Origin: Paramoeba atlantica
Taxonomy: Eukaryota > Discosea
Assembly (NCBI GenBank): GCA_977017575.1
Contig: CDRNVI010000051.1
Coordinates: forward strand, 310,001 to 374,000
Length of the DNA stretch: 64,000 nt
Direction: 5' to 3'
The translations under genes and the position numbers were made by a program. This document shows, piece after piece, positions 51,434 through 62,436 of the stretch (position 1 is the stretch's first letter; each line of letters opens with the position of its first letter). The notes below the pieces were generated by a model that saw only the letters and a list, made by a program, of their open reading frames with translations, did no database searches and was not told where the DNA came from.

Positions 51434-52186
51434 CTATCCTTGCGGTAAATACATCACGTACGACGGCAATTTCACATCTGGAGCATAGGAAGAAAAATTG
51501 TTGCGTCGCAAATCTAGATGCACAATCACGTCTCGATTAGTCGGTTTCAATAAAGTCTTCAAATCCACGACCCCTTCAAGACGGTTGCGGTGGAGGCCCA
51601 AATATTGGATAGTCTCCGGAAGTTTGTCTAATTTTATAGTCCCTGTAAATAAATTGCGATCAAGAAACAGCTGGAGTAGCATCGGCGGAAGGGCAGTTAG
51701 GTTTATCTCACCAGAAAATCGATTACTCTGGACCATCATTTCTGTAAGAGTTCGAGGCAGGTTCGTAAGATCAAGTGCACCAGACAAAACGTTAGTCTCG
51801 GCGATGAAATAATCTAACTGTTCGGGGTACTGTATTTCAGTTACTGCACCCTCGAGGCGCGGGTGTCCTACTACGGCTATATGAAGCAGGGTTTTAGGTA
51901 AATTATCCCAAGAGAGGTGCCCACGTAATCTAAGTGTGCGAAAACTGTGATACCATGATATTCCGATAATAGTTTGTGTAGAATCACACACCACTCCTAA
52001 CCAGGTACATACAGAAACTTTTTTTACTTTCCCGAACCATCCTTTTTTTGAAGTTTTCCACGATTTTGGCTTCTCAAGAATGGGTGACACAAACCGTTCC
52101 ATCATGTCTTCTTGAGGAAGCAAATAAGAAGAGACTTTACCACGCCTCAAGTCAGAGCCGTCGTCAGCGTTGTAAACAGTAAACAT
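51434..52186 (-). CDS. LRR protein, copy 2 (250 aa)
   Basis: Identical protein to 38021-38773. Here the gene stands in its presumed original place, next downstream of intact XPO1 on the minus strand, about 1.8 kb after the XPO1 stop. Confidence 0.87.
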   Translation of the reverse strand: MFTVYNADDGSDLRRGKVSSYLLPQEDMMERFVSPILEKPKSWKTSKKGWFGKVKKVSVCTWLGVVCDSTQTIIGISWYHSFRTLRLRGHLSWDNLPKTLLHIAVVGHPRLEGAVTEIQYPEQLDYFIAETNVLSGALDLTNLPRTLTEMMVQSNRFSGEINLTALPPMLLQLFLDRNLFTGTIKLDKLPETIQYLGLHRNRLEGVVDLKTLLKPTNRDVIVHLDLRRNNFSSYAPDVKLPSYVMYLPQG

Positions 52187-54032
52187 TAAACAGAATTTTT
52201 TAAACTGTTTTCTTTTCCTTTAAACTGTGTTTTTTAAGCGGGAGTATGATTATTGTACAAAATTAGAGCTTCGTCACGTACGAAATGCATAAAAACCAAA
52301 AGTCTTGGGAAATTTTGAACTAACTCTCACAAGAATACTATCTGTTTTTACTTACCACCTCTTTTTATCCTTTCTAAAAGTTTGTTGCAAGGATTTGAAA
52401 TGGGATTAGTTCTACTGAAGGGGTATGCTGAAGACACTCCCTTCATAAAGTGCCCAAAAAAAGTCTGAAAAATATATTTGGTTTCTACCTCAAACGATTT
52501 ACATAATAGCTATTTTTTGACGACAAGAAAAGTCGTTTTTTTGCACGAGTGTTTTCAAACTGCGCACGAGCGGCCGAAGGCCACGAGTGTTTTCTGAGTC
52601 GAAAACATGGCTTTCCTTATATTTTATCCGCTTTGAGACATTTTTGCTAAGATTTTCTACAGTTTTACATGGGAAAAAGAATGCCCAGTAAAGAGGGGAA
52701 CAACACGCGGCGTTGTTAGTGGGAAAACATCCGCCTTTTGCCTGATGAAAACTAATTTCTGGAAAACAAAAGTGCGTGTGGAGGGAAAAGTAGAAGACAA
52801 AAGTGTAGGCGGAGGGAAAAGTAACCTGAGCGTGAAGAAATTTTTCTGATAAAAGCGTCGAAAAGCGGAAGAATATCAGATTATATCAAATGTTTTATGT
52901 AAAGTTTTATGTATACGAACCCATGGTCAAAATAAGGCGCCCTCCTCTAAAATCTCAATGCTTCGTTTTTTAGGCTAATTTTGTTGCATTTTATAGATCT
53001 CAACACATTTTTTTGGATTTTTTAGATCTCAATATAGAGAATTTCCGGGTTAAGAAGCGTAGCCCCCTCTTAAAACGCTTCTCAAAAATTTACACTCTTT
53101 AACAGCAAAAATGTTCTCCCCTCTGAGAAATTCAACTTTGTTTCCTCTCATTTTTGTTGCAAACGAGAGATCTCGTTTCACTAGCGAAGATTATTGATAC
53201 ATTCATCTCATAGTGACCCCTGGTGCCTCCCGATAGCAGGAATCGGTTAGAGCTTTGGGTTAGAGATCGGTCGTGAAAGTTAGCGTTCAATCCGTCTTTA
53301 TGGAACAAATCTTATATACGCCAACATCTTTAAAAGATGATCTTTTATCACCCACTTGATGGTAATAGTGAAGAACATAGCAGAAAATCTGTCAAGAAAG
53401 CTCACAGGGCAACAGGTCGCTCCATTTGAATTCTTTTACTTTAACTATCGTACAATCCATTATTGCAACGGATCGCTCCTATAGTTTATGGAATTCATCG
53501 GGAAGCATGTGCAATTTTCTATGCAGGGGGTTCTAAAGTAGGGACCCCATCCCGGGGTTTTGAAAAACGTTCGGGGACCACTTTCCGCGTTAATCAACTC
53601 ACCAGAGGTTATTGCTCCGTTTTGGCGTTGCATACTACTGTAAAGTCTACGTATTCCTTTCGTTAATTTCGTAATATTCTAGCGCCGAAGGGAAGGTAGT
53701 CATTGCATAAAAAAGGATTACGTACATATTTGTCGTATGGGAAGGATTAAAAATGGAAAGGTTAAATGATGGTGGGATTAAGCTTATCTTTGTCAAATTA
53801 GTAACATGCTGATTAACAGGTCCAAAAACAAATCTATCTAGCGCATACCGAGCGACCAATTGAGAACGTAGTCCTTTCCCTGCTAAATTGCAGTTAAATT
53901 GTAAAGTACATTTTATCCTTCCACAATTCACACAAACTCTTTTCACCTACCAGCAACCGTTTCATTTGTGAAGTGATCTTGCTTAATTTTACTTCATTTG
54001 ACTCTCGGGGAACATGAACTCTCAGTGAAGTG
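52187..54032. other. Spacer of unit 2 downstream of XPO1
   Basis: Copy of 38774-40619. It holds the short D1 repeat at 52703-52883 and no convincing gene. Confidence 0.4.
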
Positions 54033-57000
54033 CTACTCATCCCCCTGTGCTTGTTGTGCATACGTCGTGGAGTGCTTTTCCACCACAAATCCCGGCACGG
54101 CGGCCAGAAACGACGGAACCGCCGCAGAACCCCGTTGTGCGGCCGTTCCCAGAGGAGAGGTTTCCCCCCTTGACCCCATGACCTCAGGACTCCCCCCCAC
54201 TCCCCCACGATTCGGGGAAGAAGAAGAAGAGTCCCCGGGGAGGGCCAACTCCTGTGCATCTCGTGGTCCCCACTCCTTCAACTCAATCACAAAGTCACGG
54301 AGCAGCGCCGTGAGTGCGGGGAGGTTCGTCCCATGCGACCCACACAGCGCGGTGACAAACCGATCGACTTGGGTAAACGTTAGATTGGGAAACGCCGTGG
54401 AGAGCGTTGTGGTCAGATACTGCTGGATGTAACCCAACGAGCTGGTCTCGGGGTCCTGATCCGCCGCGATCCGAGCCGCCCCGGGGGCGACCTGGAGAAT
54501 CAGGGCGATGATTTTCACGTGCTGGGCGAAATCCCCTTTATGGAGGGTGTCGGTCATCGCGACCATCACCTCGGTGAGGATGGTGATCGCGTAGGCCACG
54601 TAGAAGGGTGCCGCCAGGGGACTCTGGGAGACACGGTAGAGAAACTCCAGGAGCATCTCAGCCCCGGGCCCGGAGACGGCGCTGGTGGTGTGCTTCATCG
54701 ACCACAGCACACCGTCCATAATCATCGGGGACTCCTGGGCGTAACGTAGAAACGGATCAAAGCAGTTTTTGGTAAGCGCGCGCATGAGTTTGAAAACCTG
54801 AACGCGGTGGTCGGGGTAGTCCTGCATGTTCTCGGAGATCATCTGGAGTGTGGGCTCCACGGCGGAGGCACAAATCTCAGAGACATTGTCCCCGACGAAG
54901 ATACGCAGGCGCTCGCAGATTGTGGTGAGCAAAGTCAGCAGCTGTGCGTCCCGCAGTGCGGGGAGTGAGCTCTTGTACTCCGGAAGAATGGTGTCGAATA
55001 CGAGTGGGAGAAGGTATCGCGCTACGGGCTCAGGCATCCGTGTGCTGCTGCAGAGCTCTGCAAACACTTTTAAGATTTCACGTCGCACGCCCCGGAGTAG
55101 CTTCATGGGATAGGTGTGGATCACATTGGCGTCGCGTAGTTTCAGTTGCTCGTTGATTACAGAAGTGATTTTGCCGTAAAGGTCCATTAGGTTCTCCCGC
55201 CGATTGTGTACGTGGTGGACGAAGGTATGTCCTAAGCCTTTACCAGCACACACCTCACACCGTAGTAAGTAGATTAACTTCCGCAAGACATCGGGCTCCA
55301 GAATGTTCACCGTACCTTGTTGCAAGCTACTGACTAAAGAGTCCCAATCGGATACAATCACGCGGTAGAGCTCCGGTATGAAAGTCTGTTCCTGTACCGG
55401 CTCCGGGGCAGCTCCAACAATAACGCCTAGGGCTTCGAATAACACGTAAATATGAGAACTCTGAAGTACTGGGAGGACTTTGGGTAGTTTCGTTTGAATG
55501 AACTCAAGCACGTACGGAAAGTCGTTCTCCTGAGAACCTTCACACAAATTTGTACCGCACAGGCGTGCGAGTTTAAGAAACGTATCAACGGCCATGTCCT
55601 GCACTCCAGGAAATGTTTCTTCCATAAATTCGGTAAGCTTGTTCATTACTGTAGTAAGAAATCGATAGTGACTCCGCAGAAACCGGGGGTACTGTCCTAC
55701 AACGTACATGATGTTGGAAGCAATCACAGCACGGTTTTCCTTCCCGCTGGTAACGTCGCACAGCTCAAGCAAAATTCGAATCACACGAATAAAGAAGGTA
55801 CGCTCGTGTGCTTCCTCCATAGTGCCACTAATCGCGCCTACCGTCCAGCAGAGCTGATTGAGTTCCCTCCAGGTCCATTCCGTGTCGGAGGGTTGCTGGC
55901 CACCAAATTCCTCCTCTCCTGTCCCCTGCGGAGCTGACCGTTCAGGAACCACATTGTCATCGAGCCGCGCCAGAAAATGAATATGCTCGAGATTATCCAA
56001 CAGCAAGGTTTCAATCTGCTTCAAATTCAAGTGCGCAAGCAGCACCAACGTCTGTCGCATGGTGTTATACAAATCAATCGTCTCCACATCCGTGAGATAC
56101 TCCTTCGTCAACTCCCCCTGCTCATCCTCCACAATAATCACCTCTTCTGGTTTCGCCATCGACCCCGTGAGCACGGGAAGCAACGCCGTAAACACCTCAC
56201 GGTACAGCAGTGCCCGACCTTGATGCCTTTTCTGGGCAAACGAGAACGTTCCCCATCCCCCTGGCCCTCCCTCCTCCCCACGCTGGTGCGTATTCTGCGT
56301 GGCTGAATGCATCTCCGCGTACACGCGCTTACACAAGTGCAGCCAGTACTCCACACAGACCTTGAAATTCTCCTTATCCTCCAGTCGCGTTAGCGCGACC
56401 AAATACATGTGGCCGCCGAGGGTCTCCTCGGGGACCGCCTCGAGCCAGCCCGCGTGGTTCGTGAAAAGGCTAATCAGGAACAGCGAGAGGTTGTGGAGGA
56501 AGTCGCGTTGCTCCTCGGAGCCGCTCTCGTGGGCGTGGTGGAGCGTTTGCAGGAGTGAGGGCGCGGAGTCGGGGGGGTAGAGTGTGGCGACGTGACGCAT
56601 GACCCCGCGGTAGAGCGTGAGAACCATTTGTTGCTGTTGGTGGTGGTGGTGGTGAGCGTCCGTGCTCGCAGAAAACGTGGAACCGGAAGAAGACGAAGAT
56701 GAAGAAGCAGAGCTGCTGCTAATCTCGGTAAGACAACGAAGCGCGCTGTTTCGGGTGAGTCCGACAGGGAGGAAACGAGACCCGAGGAGGGAGACGAGAG
56801 GGGTAGAGGAGAGACTTTCGGGGGGTACCCAGGAAAGGTAGCGTTCGAGCATTTGTAGCGCGGAGGTGAGGACGCGAGGGTCCTCACTGTTTTCCAGGGC
56901 GTCGAGTCCGGTGGTCATGATTTGAGCGTACTCTTGGAGTAGAGCTTGCTTTTTGCGTTCCGCCATGCGCTGCGTCATGGTGGCGTTTTCGTAGTTGAAC

Positions 57001-57578
57001 ACCTCTTCTGAGAGTAGCGATAGGATTTGGAAGTTGTTCTCGCAGAGCCCTGGGGTCCGGGCGGCCCCTTCCATGGAGGAGATAAGGTCTTGTGTAAACG
57101 ACGACCAATGATCTGGCCATTCATGCTTTAGTATGTGAACAAGGACAACGTTTGCCTTGTTCAGCATTGTTTTTACCGATTTCTCAGCAGAAGAACTGTC
57201 CAAAGCACTTGAAATGCTCACAATAAAGTTCGAGACAAAGCTCCTTATAGCCTCGCGTTGATTAGCGGGAATTTGGTGCCATCGATGAACTACTACTTCA
57301 TCTAGAAGCTGGAGAGCAAAAAACCGTGTGTACGGACAAGTAGAGTGCTCGAGAATGTGGTCTACATGGTGCCACACTTCCGGTTCAGCCTTGTACGTCG
57401 TCAAGAAGGATTGTGCTTGTCGTACTTCTTCGGTCATAGACTGTCTTCTTTGGTGTGATTCATTGAGTGCTGCTCCTGCAGGGGACGTCAGGAAACTCTG
57501 TCCTTTGTACACCACACCAACAACCCCTTCGAGAAGAGGGAGATCTAATACTTGGGTGTTCTGCGTCAGTCGTTCCAT
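54033..57578 (-). CDS. XPO1: Exportin-1 (CRM1), intact
   Basis: Karyopherin that exports leucine-rich-NES cargo with RanGTP through nuclear pores. The importin-beta N-terminal domain (residues 52-120) contains RQAQSFLTTYKAEPEVWHHV and RFFALQLLDEVVVHRWHQIP. HEAT repeats fill the rest. The NES-groove region reads ELNQLCWTVGAISGTMEEAH. Its Cys577 corresponds to the leptomycin-B-reactive Cys528 of human CRM1, and NRAVIASNIMYVVGQYPRFL follows. Ser-rich and HHHHHQQQQ inserts (about 287-317) and a long C-terminal tail raise the length to 1181 aa (human 1071). No introns are seen. The duplication breakpoint is 21 codons from the stop; this copy is complete. Confidence 0.95.
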   Translation of the reverse strand: MERLTQNTQVLDLPLLEGVVGVVYKGQSFLTSPAGAALNESHQRRQSMTEEVRQAQSFLTTYKAEPEVWHHVDHILEHSTCPYTRFFALQLLDEVVVHRWHQIPANQREAIRSFVSNFIVSISSALDSSSAEKSVKTMLNKANVVLVHILKHEWPDHWSSFTQDLISSMEGAARTPGLCENNFQILSLLSEEVFNYENATMTQRMAERKKQALLQEYAQIMTTGLDALENSEDPRVLTSALQMLERYLSWVPPESLSSTPLVSLLGSRFLPVGLTRNSALRCLTEISSSSASSSSSSSGSTFSASTDAHHHHHQQQQMVLTLYRGVMRHVATLYPPDSAPSLLQTLHHAHESGSEEQRDFLHNLSLFLISLFTNHAGWLEAVPEETLGGHMYLVALTRLEDKENFKVCVEYWLHLCKRVYAEMHSATQNTHQRGEEGGPGGWGTFSFAQKRHQGRALLYREVFTALLPVLTGSMAKPEEVIIVEDEQGELTKEYLTDVETIDLYNTMRQTLVLLAHLNLKQIETLLLDNLEHIHFLARLDDNVVPERSAPQGTGEEEFGGQQPSDTEWTWRELNQLCWTVGAISGTMEEAHERTFFIRVIRILLELCDVTSGKENRAVIASNIMYVVGQYPRFLRSHYRFLTTVMNKLTEFMEETFPGVQDMAVDTFLKLARLCGTNLCEGSQENDFPYVLEFIQTKLPKVLPVLQSSHIYVLFEALGVIVGAAPEPVQEQTFIPELYRVIVSDWDSLVSSLQQGTVNILEPDVLRKLIYLLRCEVCAGKGLGHTFVHHVHNRRENLMDLYGKITSVINEQLKLRDANVIHTYPMKLLRGVRREILKVFAELCSSTRMPEPVARYLLPLVFDTILPEYKSSLPALRDAQLLTLLTTICERLRIFVGDNVSEICASAVEPTLQMISENMQDYPDHRVQVFKLMRALTKNCFDPFLRYAQESPMIMDGVLWSMKHTTSAVSGPGAEMLLEFLYRVSQSPLAAPFYVAYAITILTEVMVAMTDTLHKGDFAQHVKIIALILQVAPGAARIAADQDPETSSLGYIQQYLTTTLSTAFPNLTFTQVDRFVTALCGSHGTNLPALTALLRDFVIELKEWGPRDAQELALPGDSSSSSPNRGGVGGSPEVMGSRGETSPLGTAAQRGSAAVPSFLAAVPGFVVEKHSTTYAQQAQGDE

Positions 57579-57836
57579 GCTTTAGACGTCACTTCTGGAT
57601 TATAAAAAAAGGATATGGTTCCAGAAAAATTGGTAAAATATTTTTTTTATTGATAAAGTCTAATAATACAATCTGGTATTTTTACTATAATACTGTGCTT
57701 TACAACGAAGCGGAACGAAAAAGTACAAGGAGTGATGAAATGTCGTATATTTGGTTGATTCGTTTGGTTGGCTTCCTCTTGTTTACCTCACGTAACAGGG
57801 GTCTGGATACATCGGGGGGAGCGCTCAGATTGTATC

Positions 57837-58982
57837 CTACGTTTGTTTGGGAAAATTGTCACATGCTTTGCAACAAGACAGTACGACATCGTCTATCTGG
57901 GGCCGCATAGCCTTTTCTAGGGCTTCAGCGTACGGAACGGGAACTTCGACGCAGCCCACTCGACGAATTGGTGCATCCAGATAGTCAAAACCCTTACCTT
58001 CACAAACTCGAGCAACAATTTCCGATCCTACAGAACAGGAGGGCCAGTTTTCCTCCACAACTACAAGTCGATGAGTCTTTCTTAACGAGCTTTCAATTAG
58101 AGAAACATCCAGAGGCCTTAACCAGCGCAAGTTAATCACTTCCGCATCGATGCCATACTCCTCCCGCAACGCAGCGGCAGCCTCGAGACATATCCCAACG
58201 CCTCGAGAAAAACTCACAAGAGTGACATCCGAGCCCTCCCTCTCCACCTTGCCCGAGATCGAGGGCAGATCATCCATATTTGAAAAAGCTTCGTCCCGCG
58301 TAAACCGTTGTCCATACAACAACTCGTTCTCCAAAAAGACCACTGGCTCGTTGTGGCGTACGGCGCCTTTTAGCATCGTATAGGCGTCGTGTGCACTGTA
58401 TGGTGCCCCGACCCGTAGCCCAGGTATCGAGGCGTACAGCGCGCTGAGACAGTGGCTGTGCTGAGCACCGACACCACTGGCAATGCCATTCGGCCCACGA
58501 AACACAATCGGACACTGCAGCTGGCCTCCGCTCATGTAACGCCCTTTGGCGCAGGAGTTCACAATTTGGTCCAGTGCTTGGAAGGAAAAGCTCATGGACA
58601 TGAATTCCACGATTGGCCGGAGTCCCGCCCAGGCAGCTCCAATCGCCATTCCGGTGAACCCCTGCTCGGATATCGGGGTGTCAAACACACGTGGGGGACC
58701 GCCAAAGTGGTCGAACAGGCCGGCAGTTACTTTGTACGCTCCATTGTACTTACCGACCTCCTCGCCCAGGAGAAAAACTTTTCTGTCACGATCCATTTCC
58801 TCTCTCATGGCTTGGTTTAATGCTTCTCGAACTGTGATGAGCGCCTTAGATGGTTTGGAGTTCGCGGAGCTCGCTGATGCCGTTGCATACCATCTTTGTT
58901 TGTTTGGCGAAAACCGATTCCACAACGAAAGAGAACGTTTAGTGTGTTGGTACCCGAATGGTGCGAAATGAGTGCGAATCAT
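57837..58982 (-). CDS. PDHB: Pyruvate dehydrogenase E1 beta subunit, mitochondrial
   Basis: Beta chain of the thiamine-diphosphate E1 of the pyruvate dehydrogenase complex (pyruvate to acetyl-CoA, mitochondrial matrix). The first 45 residues (MIRTHFAPFGYQHTKRSLSL and on) are basic and hydroxylated with no acids, as in a transit peptide. ALITVREALNQAMREEMDRD, VFLLGEEVGKYNGAYKVTAG, DTPISEQGFTGMAIGAAWAG, CPIVFRGPNGIASGVGAQHS and VVFLENELLYG follow, all typical of PDHB. The C-terminal domain has LVSFSRGVGICLEAAAAL and VEENWPSCSVGSEIVARVCE. The length of 381 aa fits. It lies 259 bp upstream of XPO1 on the same strand. Confidence 0.94.
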   Translation of the reverse strand: MIRTHFAPFGYQHTKRSLSLWNRFSPNKQRWYATASASSANSKPSKALITVREALNQAMREEMDRDRKVFLLGEEVGKYNGAYKVTAGLFDHFGGPPRVFDTPISEQGFTGMAIGAAWAGLRPIVEFMSMSFSFQALDQIVNSCAKGRYMSGGQLQCPIVFRGPNGIASGVGAQHSHCLSALYASIPGLRVGAPYSAHDAYTMLKGAVRHNEPVVFLENELLYGQRFTRDEAFSNMDDLPSISGKVEREGSDVTLVSFSRGVGICLEAAAALREEYGIDAEVINLRWLRPLDVSLIESSLRKTHRLVVVEENWPSCSVGSEIVARVCEGKGFDYLDAPIRRVGCVEVPVPYAEALEKAMRPQIDDVVLSCCKACDNFPKQT

Positions 58983-59054
58983 ATTGTGCGTCTCCTCACA
59001 GTTTTGGCATCTGGTTTTTCAGAACATAAATATTTTGCCCAATCGTACGTTTTA

Positions 59055-59640
59055 CGTTTTAACTTGTGTATTTGATTGGGCAGTTTATTGTAATGTACAG
59101 TACTGTATTCGTGGCAAAGACGACACTCCAAAATAAATGAGCACAAAATTGCCTCAACCAATGTGGAGTGACCAGATCGTGGTTTATTTATAAAAATATT
59201 TATAAATAAGACCTACTGTACTTACATTGAAGTGCTTACATGTGCAATGAATTTATTTTACTTCATGAAAATATTTCGTATAGCAAGTAGACATTGTCAG
59301 TTCCCCAAGCGTTCTCTTCAAAGAAATTACTCGGATATCCGCATCTGCAAGGATTTTCATCATGATAAGATACATTGGGTACATTTTAACTTGTGTATTT
59401 GATGGGCGGTACATTGTAATGTACATTATTGTATTCGTGGCAAAGAGGACACTCCAAAATAAATGAGCACAAAATTGCCATAACTAAAGTGGAGTGACCA
59501 GATAGTGGTTTATTTATAAAATTATTTCGCATAGCAAGTAGAAATTATCAGTTCCCCAAGCGTTCTCTTCAAAGAAATAACTCGGATATCCGCATCTGCA
59601 AGGATTTTCATCATGATAAGATACATTGGATACATTGGGT
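59055..59640. repeat. Two tandem repeats upstream of PDHB
   Basis: Unit A (59055-59381) and unit B (59382-59640) both start TTTTAACTTGTGTATTTGAT. Both contain GTATTCGTGGCAAAGA, CACTCCAAAATAAATGAGCA, GTGGAGTGACCAGAT, AGTTCCCCAAGCGTTCTCTT and ATCCGCATCTGCAAGGATTT. Unit A has about 70 extra bases with an AT palindrome (TTTATAAAAATATTTATAAA). Identity in shared parts is above 90 percent by eye. They could include regulatory sequence, but no ORF is conserved. Confidence 0.82.
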
Positions 59641-60473
59641 ACATTGGAAGTGGAGATATGTAAAAGTTATACGAAATTTCATAAAAGATCGCTAAATGAT
59701 CAAAACAAGACTATACTTACATGTAAAAATACATGTACGCATGAAAAAAGAGCTTACTGTGGCAGAATCCCTACTCAAACAATCCGTAGGGTCAAACCTT
59801 CCAACGGAGCAACGGTTTCGCAATCAGTGCGGTAACTACAGACAGGCATGCTTCCCCTAAAGAGCGCAAAAACGCAGATAAACAATATTTTCATGATCTC
59901 GCAAAGTTCGGTCATATTCGCCCTGAGCTGGTTTTCAATAACTTTTTCACCATGGACGAGTTTTTCTGCAAGATGGAGAACGAAAAGATGGACAACGAAA
60001 ACCATGACTGGGTGTTGGGACGTTCTGTGAAGGGAACTTACAGGACCTCGCATTGGTTTTACTTGCATAGTTCTTGTATCTGCTGATGGCTCTTTTCATC
60101 ACGTTCATTTTCTTTGGAAGCGGGTAACAAGCGTAGTGCGCGTAAAAGCCTTGAACGAAGAGATGCTAGACGAACGGTCAAGTCAAGACCATACATGTAT
60201 ACTAGGAACTGGTTTCCAAGACGCTGAAATAAATGCCTCGTCACGATAAGTGACCATAGCCTAATTTTTGGTATATGAGGTCGTTTCAACTAATTATTGT
60301 AGCATCTTGCAGATCTCAATCCCTAATTTCTTGGGGTCACACCACATTGACACAATGCTCAACAACTGCACCTGGGGGTGCACTTACCAGTTTTCCGCCG
60401 TTTCAGCAGTTTCCTGAATACAGGCTTGGTACAAGCCTTCAGTCACGTTTTGACACTAGTAACTAATGCTAAA
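59641..60473. other. Spacer with short frames
   Basis: Frames at 59775-60068 and 60059-60289 (minus) and 59848-60030 (plus) are short. The plus frame includes AKTQINNIFMISQSSVIFAL. None is recognisable and no host gene is seen. Confidence 0.3.
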
Positions 60474-60970
60474 CCACCGTACGGGTTATTATACCTAGTG
60501 ACACCGATTGTACCTCCAAGGTTTAATAGAAGTGTAAGAGTCCCTAGGGTCCTCATTATACCTCCCCCTACCGCTGAGCAACTTTACAGAGTCCAACGGG
60601 TGTCGTTACTGGATCTCTGATGTCCAAGCACGTGATATCTTTCATGAAGAGTCAAATTACCCCACTCTTGTCTAATGATGAAATATGCTTGAGTGTATGT
60701 GGTAGCGCCAGAGGACACTTGACCGATCTTGCAAAAAAAATAATGGGTGAATTTAGTTTATTGGGGGTCATACCCGGTGGTATGACACAATTTAACCAGG
60801 CCATTGATGAAAGCAACGCTGATAGACTTCGTCATGAGTACTCGGTAAACCATTATCAACCCTGGTTACAACAGGGGCACAGAAAGATCGGTGAAATTAA
60901 GGCAAATTTAGCCTTTTTTATTTCCAATTTCTGTAAAAACAAAATTGCCTTATTAATCACATTTTTATGA
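60474..60970 (+). mobile_element. Pogo/Tigger-type transposase remnant behind a CCACCGT end
   Basis: The left end CCACCGTACGGGTTATTATA + CCTAGTGACAC is nearly the same as the ends of the 11489-13502 element. Downstream, the frame 60620-60970 reads LTDLAKKIMGEFSLLGVIPG then GMTQFNQAIDESNADRLRHE. This corresponds to 'IPGGxTxxLQPLDvxxNkpfKxxlR' of DDE_1 (pogo/Tigger/JRK) enzymes near the end of the catalytic core. The PLD part is altered. Upstream catalytic residues and a matching right end are not seen, so it is a broken plain DNA transposon. Confidence 0.55.
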
Positions 60971-62436
60971 GATATCTTGCTTTGCTTAAGTATTTTTGGT
61001 ATTTTCTAATGCACTGTGTGGCGTGCTCGGTTTTCCTGTCAAAGAGGGCTCACTTTGAGCAAGGTTTCTCTCTGGACCGAGGAGGATTGTGTGTAGTGGT
61101 TGGAAAGTTACAGGAAAATCCACAAAACACCTCAGAGCATGAAGCTTATTAGTACAAAGTAGTGGTGCGGTAAGAAGTGCAACCGAAGGTACGTCGCACT
61201 AGGCCCACTGGTACCAGGTAGAGCCCACAGAAGTGCGAAGCAAATGATAAAATATCTCATACAGTATATTCAGGATGGACGGCATAAGGATGCAGGAGTG
61301 GAAGTGGAAGTGGGCCAGCAAACTATCGTATCATTACGACAGTGGTTAGATTCCCTTATGGCTACAGCTCGTGTTCGCCGACGCGCCAGGACAGTTCTTT
61401 AATTTCAACAATGTAATGTGATAAGACGTTCTTTTCCATACAAAAACGACACCGCGGACGACATGGTGCAATACGTGTGCGTAAGGGCGGGACGGAGGTC
61501 GCACAGACAATAGCTGCTACCACAAGGTCAAATAAGTTATTCCAAATTTTCATGGAAATGTTTCCCGATCGAACTTTCAGCACAATGGTCCCAAACATTT
61601 CGGAACTTGCTTCCGGTGGGCGTACGAGGACCGACAGGGGCACGGCACAACATTCAACTGGGGAACGATTACCAGTGGTAAAGTGTAAATCACCGTCGAC
61701 AGTGGGTGACACAGGAAGGTGTGCACACCAACACCATTGAGTATGCTATCTCAATGGCAAAGGAGCGATTGAAGCGTGAAGGGAGCGTTTTGGAAAGGAA
61801 ATCAGGTAGAAGAGCAGACGGAGTGCAAGCAATCGCCGAGAAGTGGAACGGGAGCCTCCTCAAGAAAGGAGGAAAAGTGATGCCGCGTGTTCTGCAGAAT
61901 TTGCAAGAACACTGCATTTATATTCATTTGTAGATCAAGTATGTTAAGGAAGCAGTAGTTATTAAAGGGGCAGTAAGGATTAAAGGGGAGATTTTCGGAA
62001 AGAAAAATGAATTTCTTTTGAAATTTCAGAAAAAGGCTAAATTTTGTTGGTTGAATTTAACCGAAAGATCGCATCAAACGCAGATGCAGAACTTATGTTG
62101 CGTTGGATGGGGCACGCACACTAAGAAATCCTATATAAAATTGACATTGTCAAGAGATTTGACCAGTTGGGGTATAGCAACCACGAAAACATTCGAGGGG
62201 CTGTCGGTGAGGACCAAGACGAGATCACGCGACATCACGTGAGATCATGCGAGAACTCTCTGTTAGAGCAATTTCGCCCAAAAGGACTCAGAAAAAAATA
62301 CTTAATTTTTCGTTGATTTCTTTTCTTGGTTTTTTTGAACCAGGCCAGACGTTTTTTCGATCAGACATGCCCCCTACCTCTAATGGTAAGACCCCCGAAA
62401 AACGTCCGAAATATGGGGGGAATCGGGTGTTTGGGT
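60971..62436. other. Element debris without intact genes
   Basis: Plus frames 61477-61740 and 61706-61933 (EYAISMAKERLKREGSVLER) and minus frame 61362-61712 (ending with a cysteine-bearing segment PRCRFCMEKNVLSHY) have protein-like composition but no name. They may be remains of one transposon ORF. No host gene is seen. Confidence 0.3.

Larger units (their letters stand above)
40686..54100. repeat. Tandem duplication, unit 2 (about 13.4 kb)
   Basis: Second copy of the 27282-40687 unit. The one difference I found is an extra TTTTTCTGA-type 9-mer near 46470-46490, giving CTGATTTTTCTGATTTTTCT where unit 1 has one repeat fewer. All paired ORFs I compared encode identical proteins. The right boundary is in XPO1 near 54100, after which the gene continues normally. 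Confidence 0.95.
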
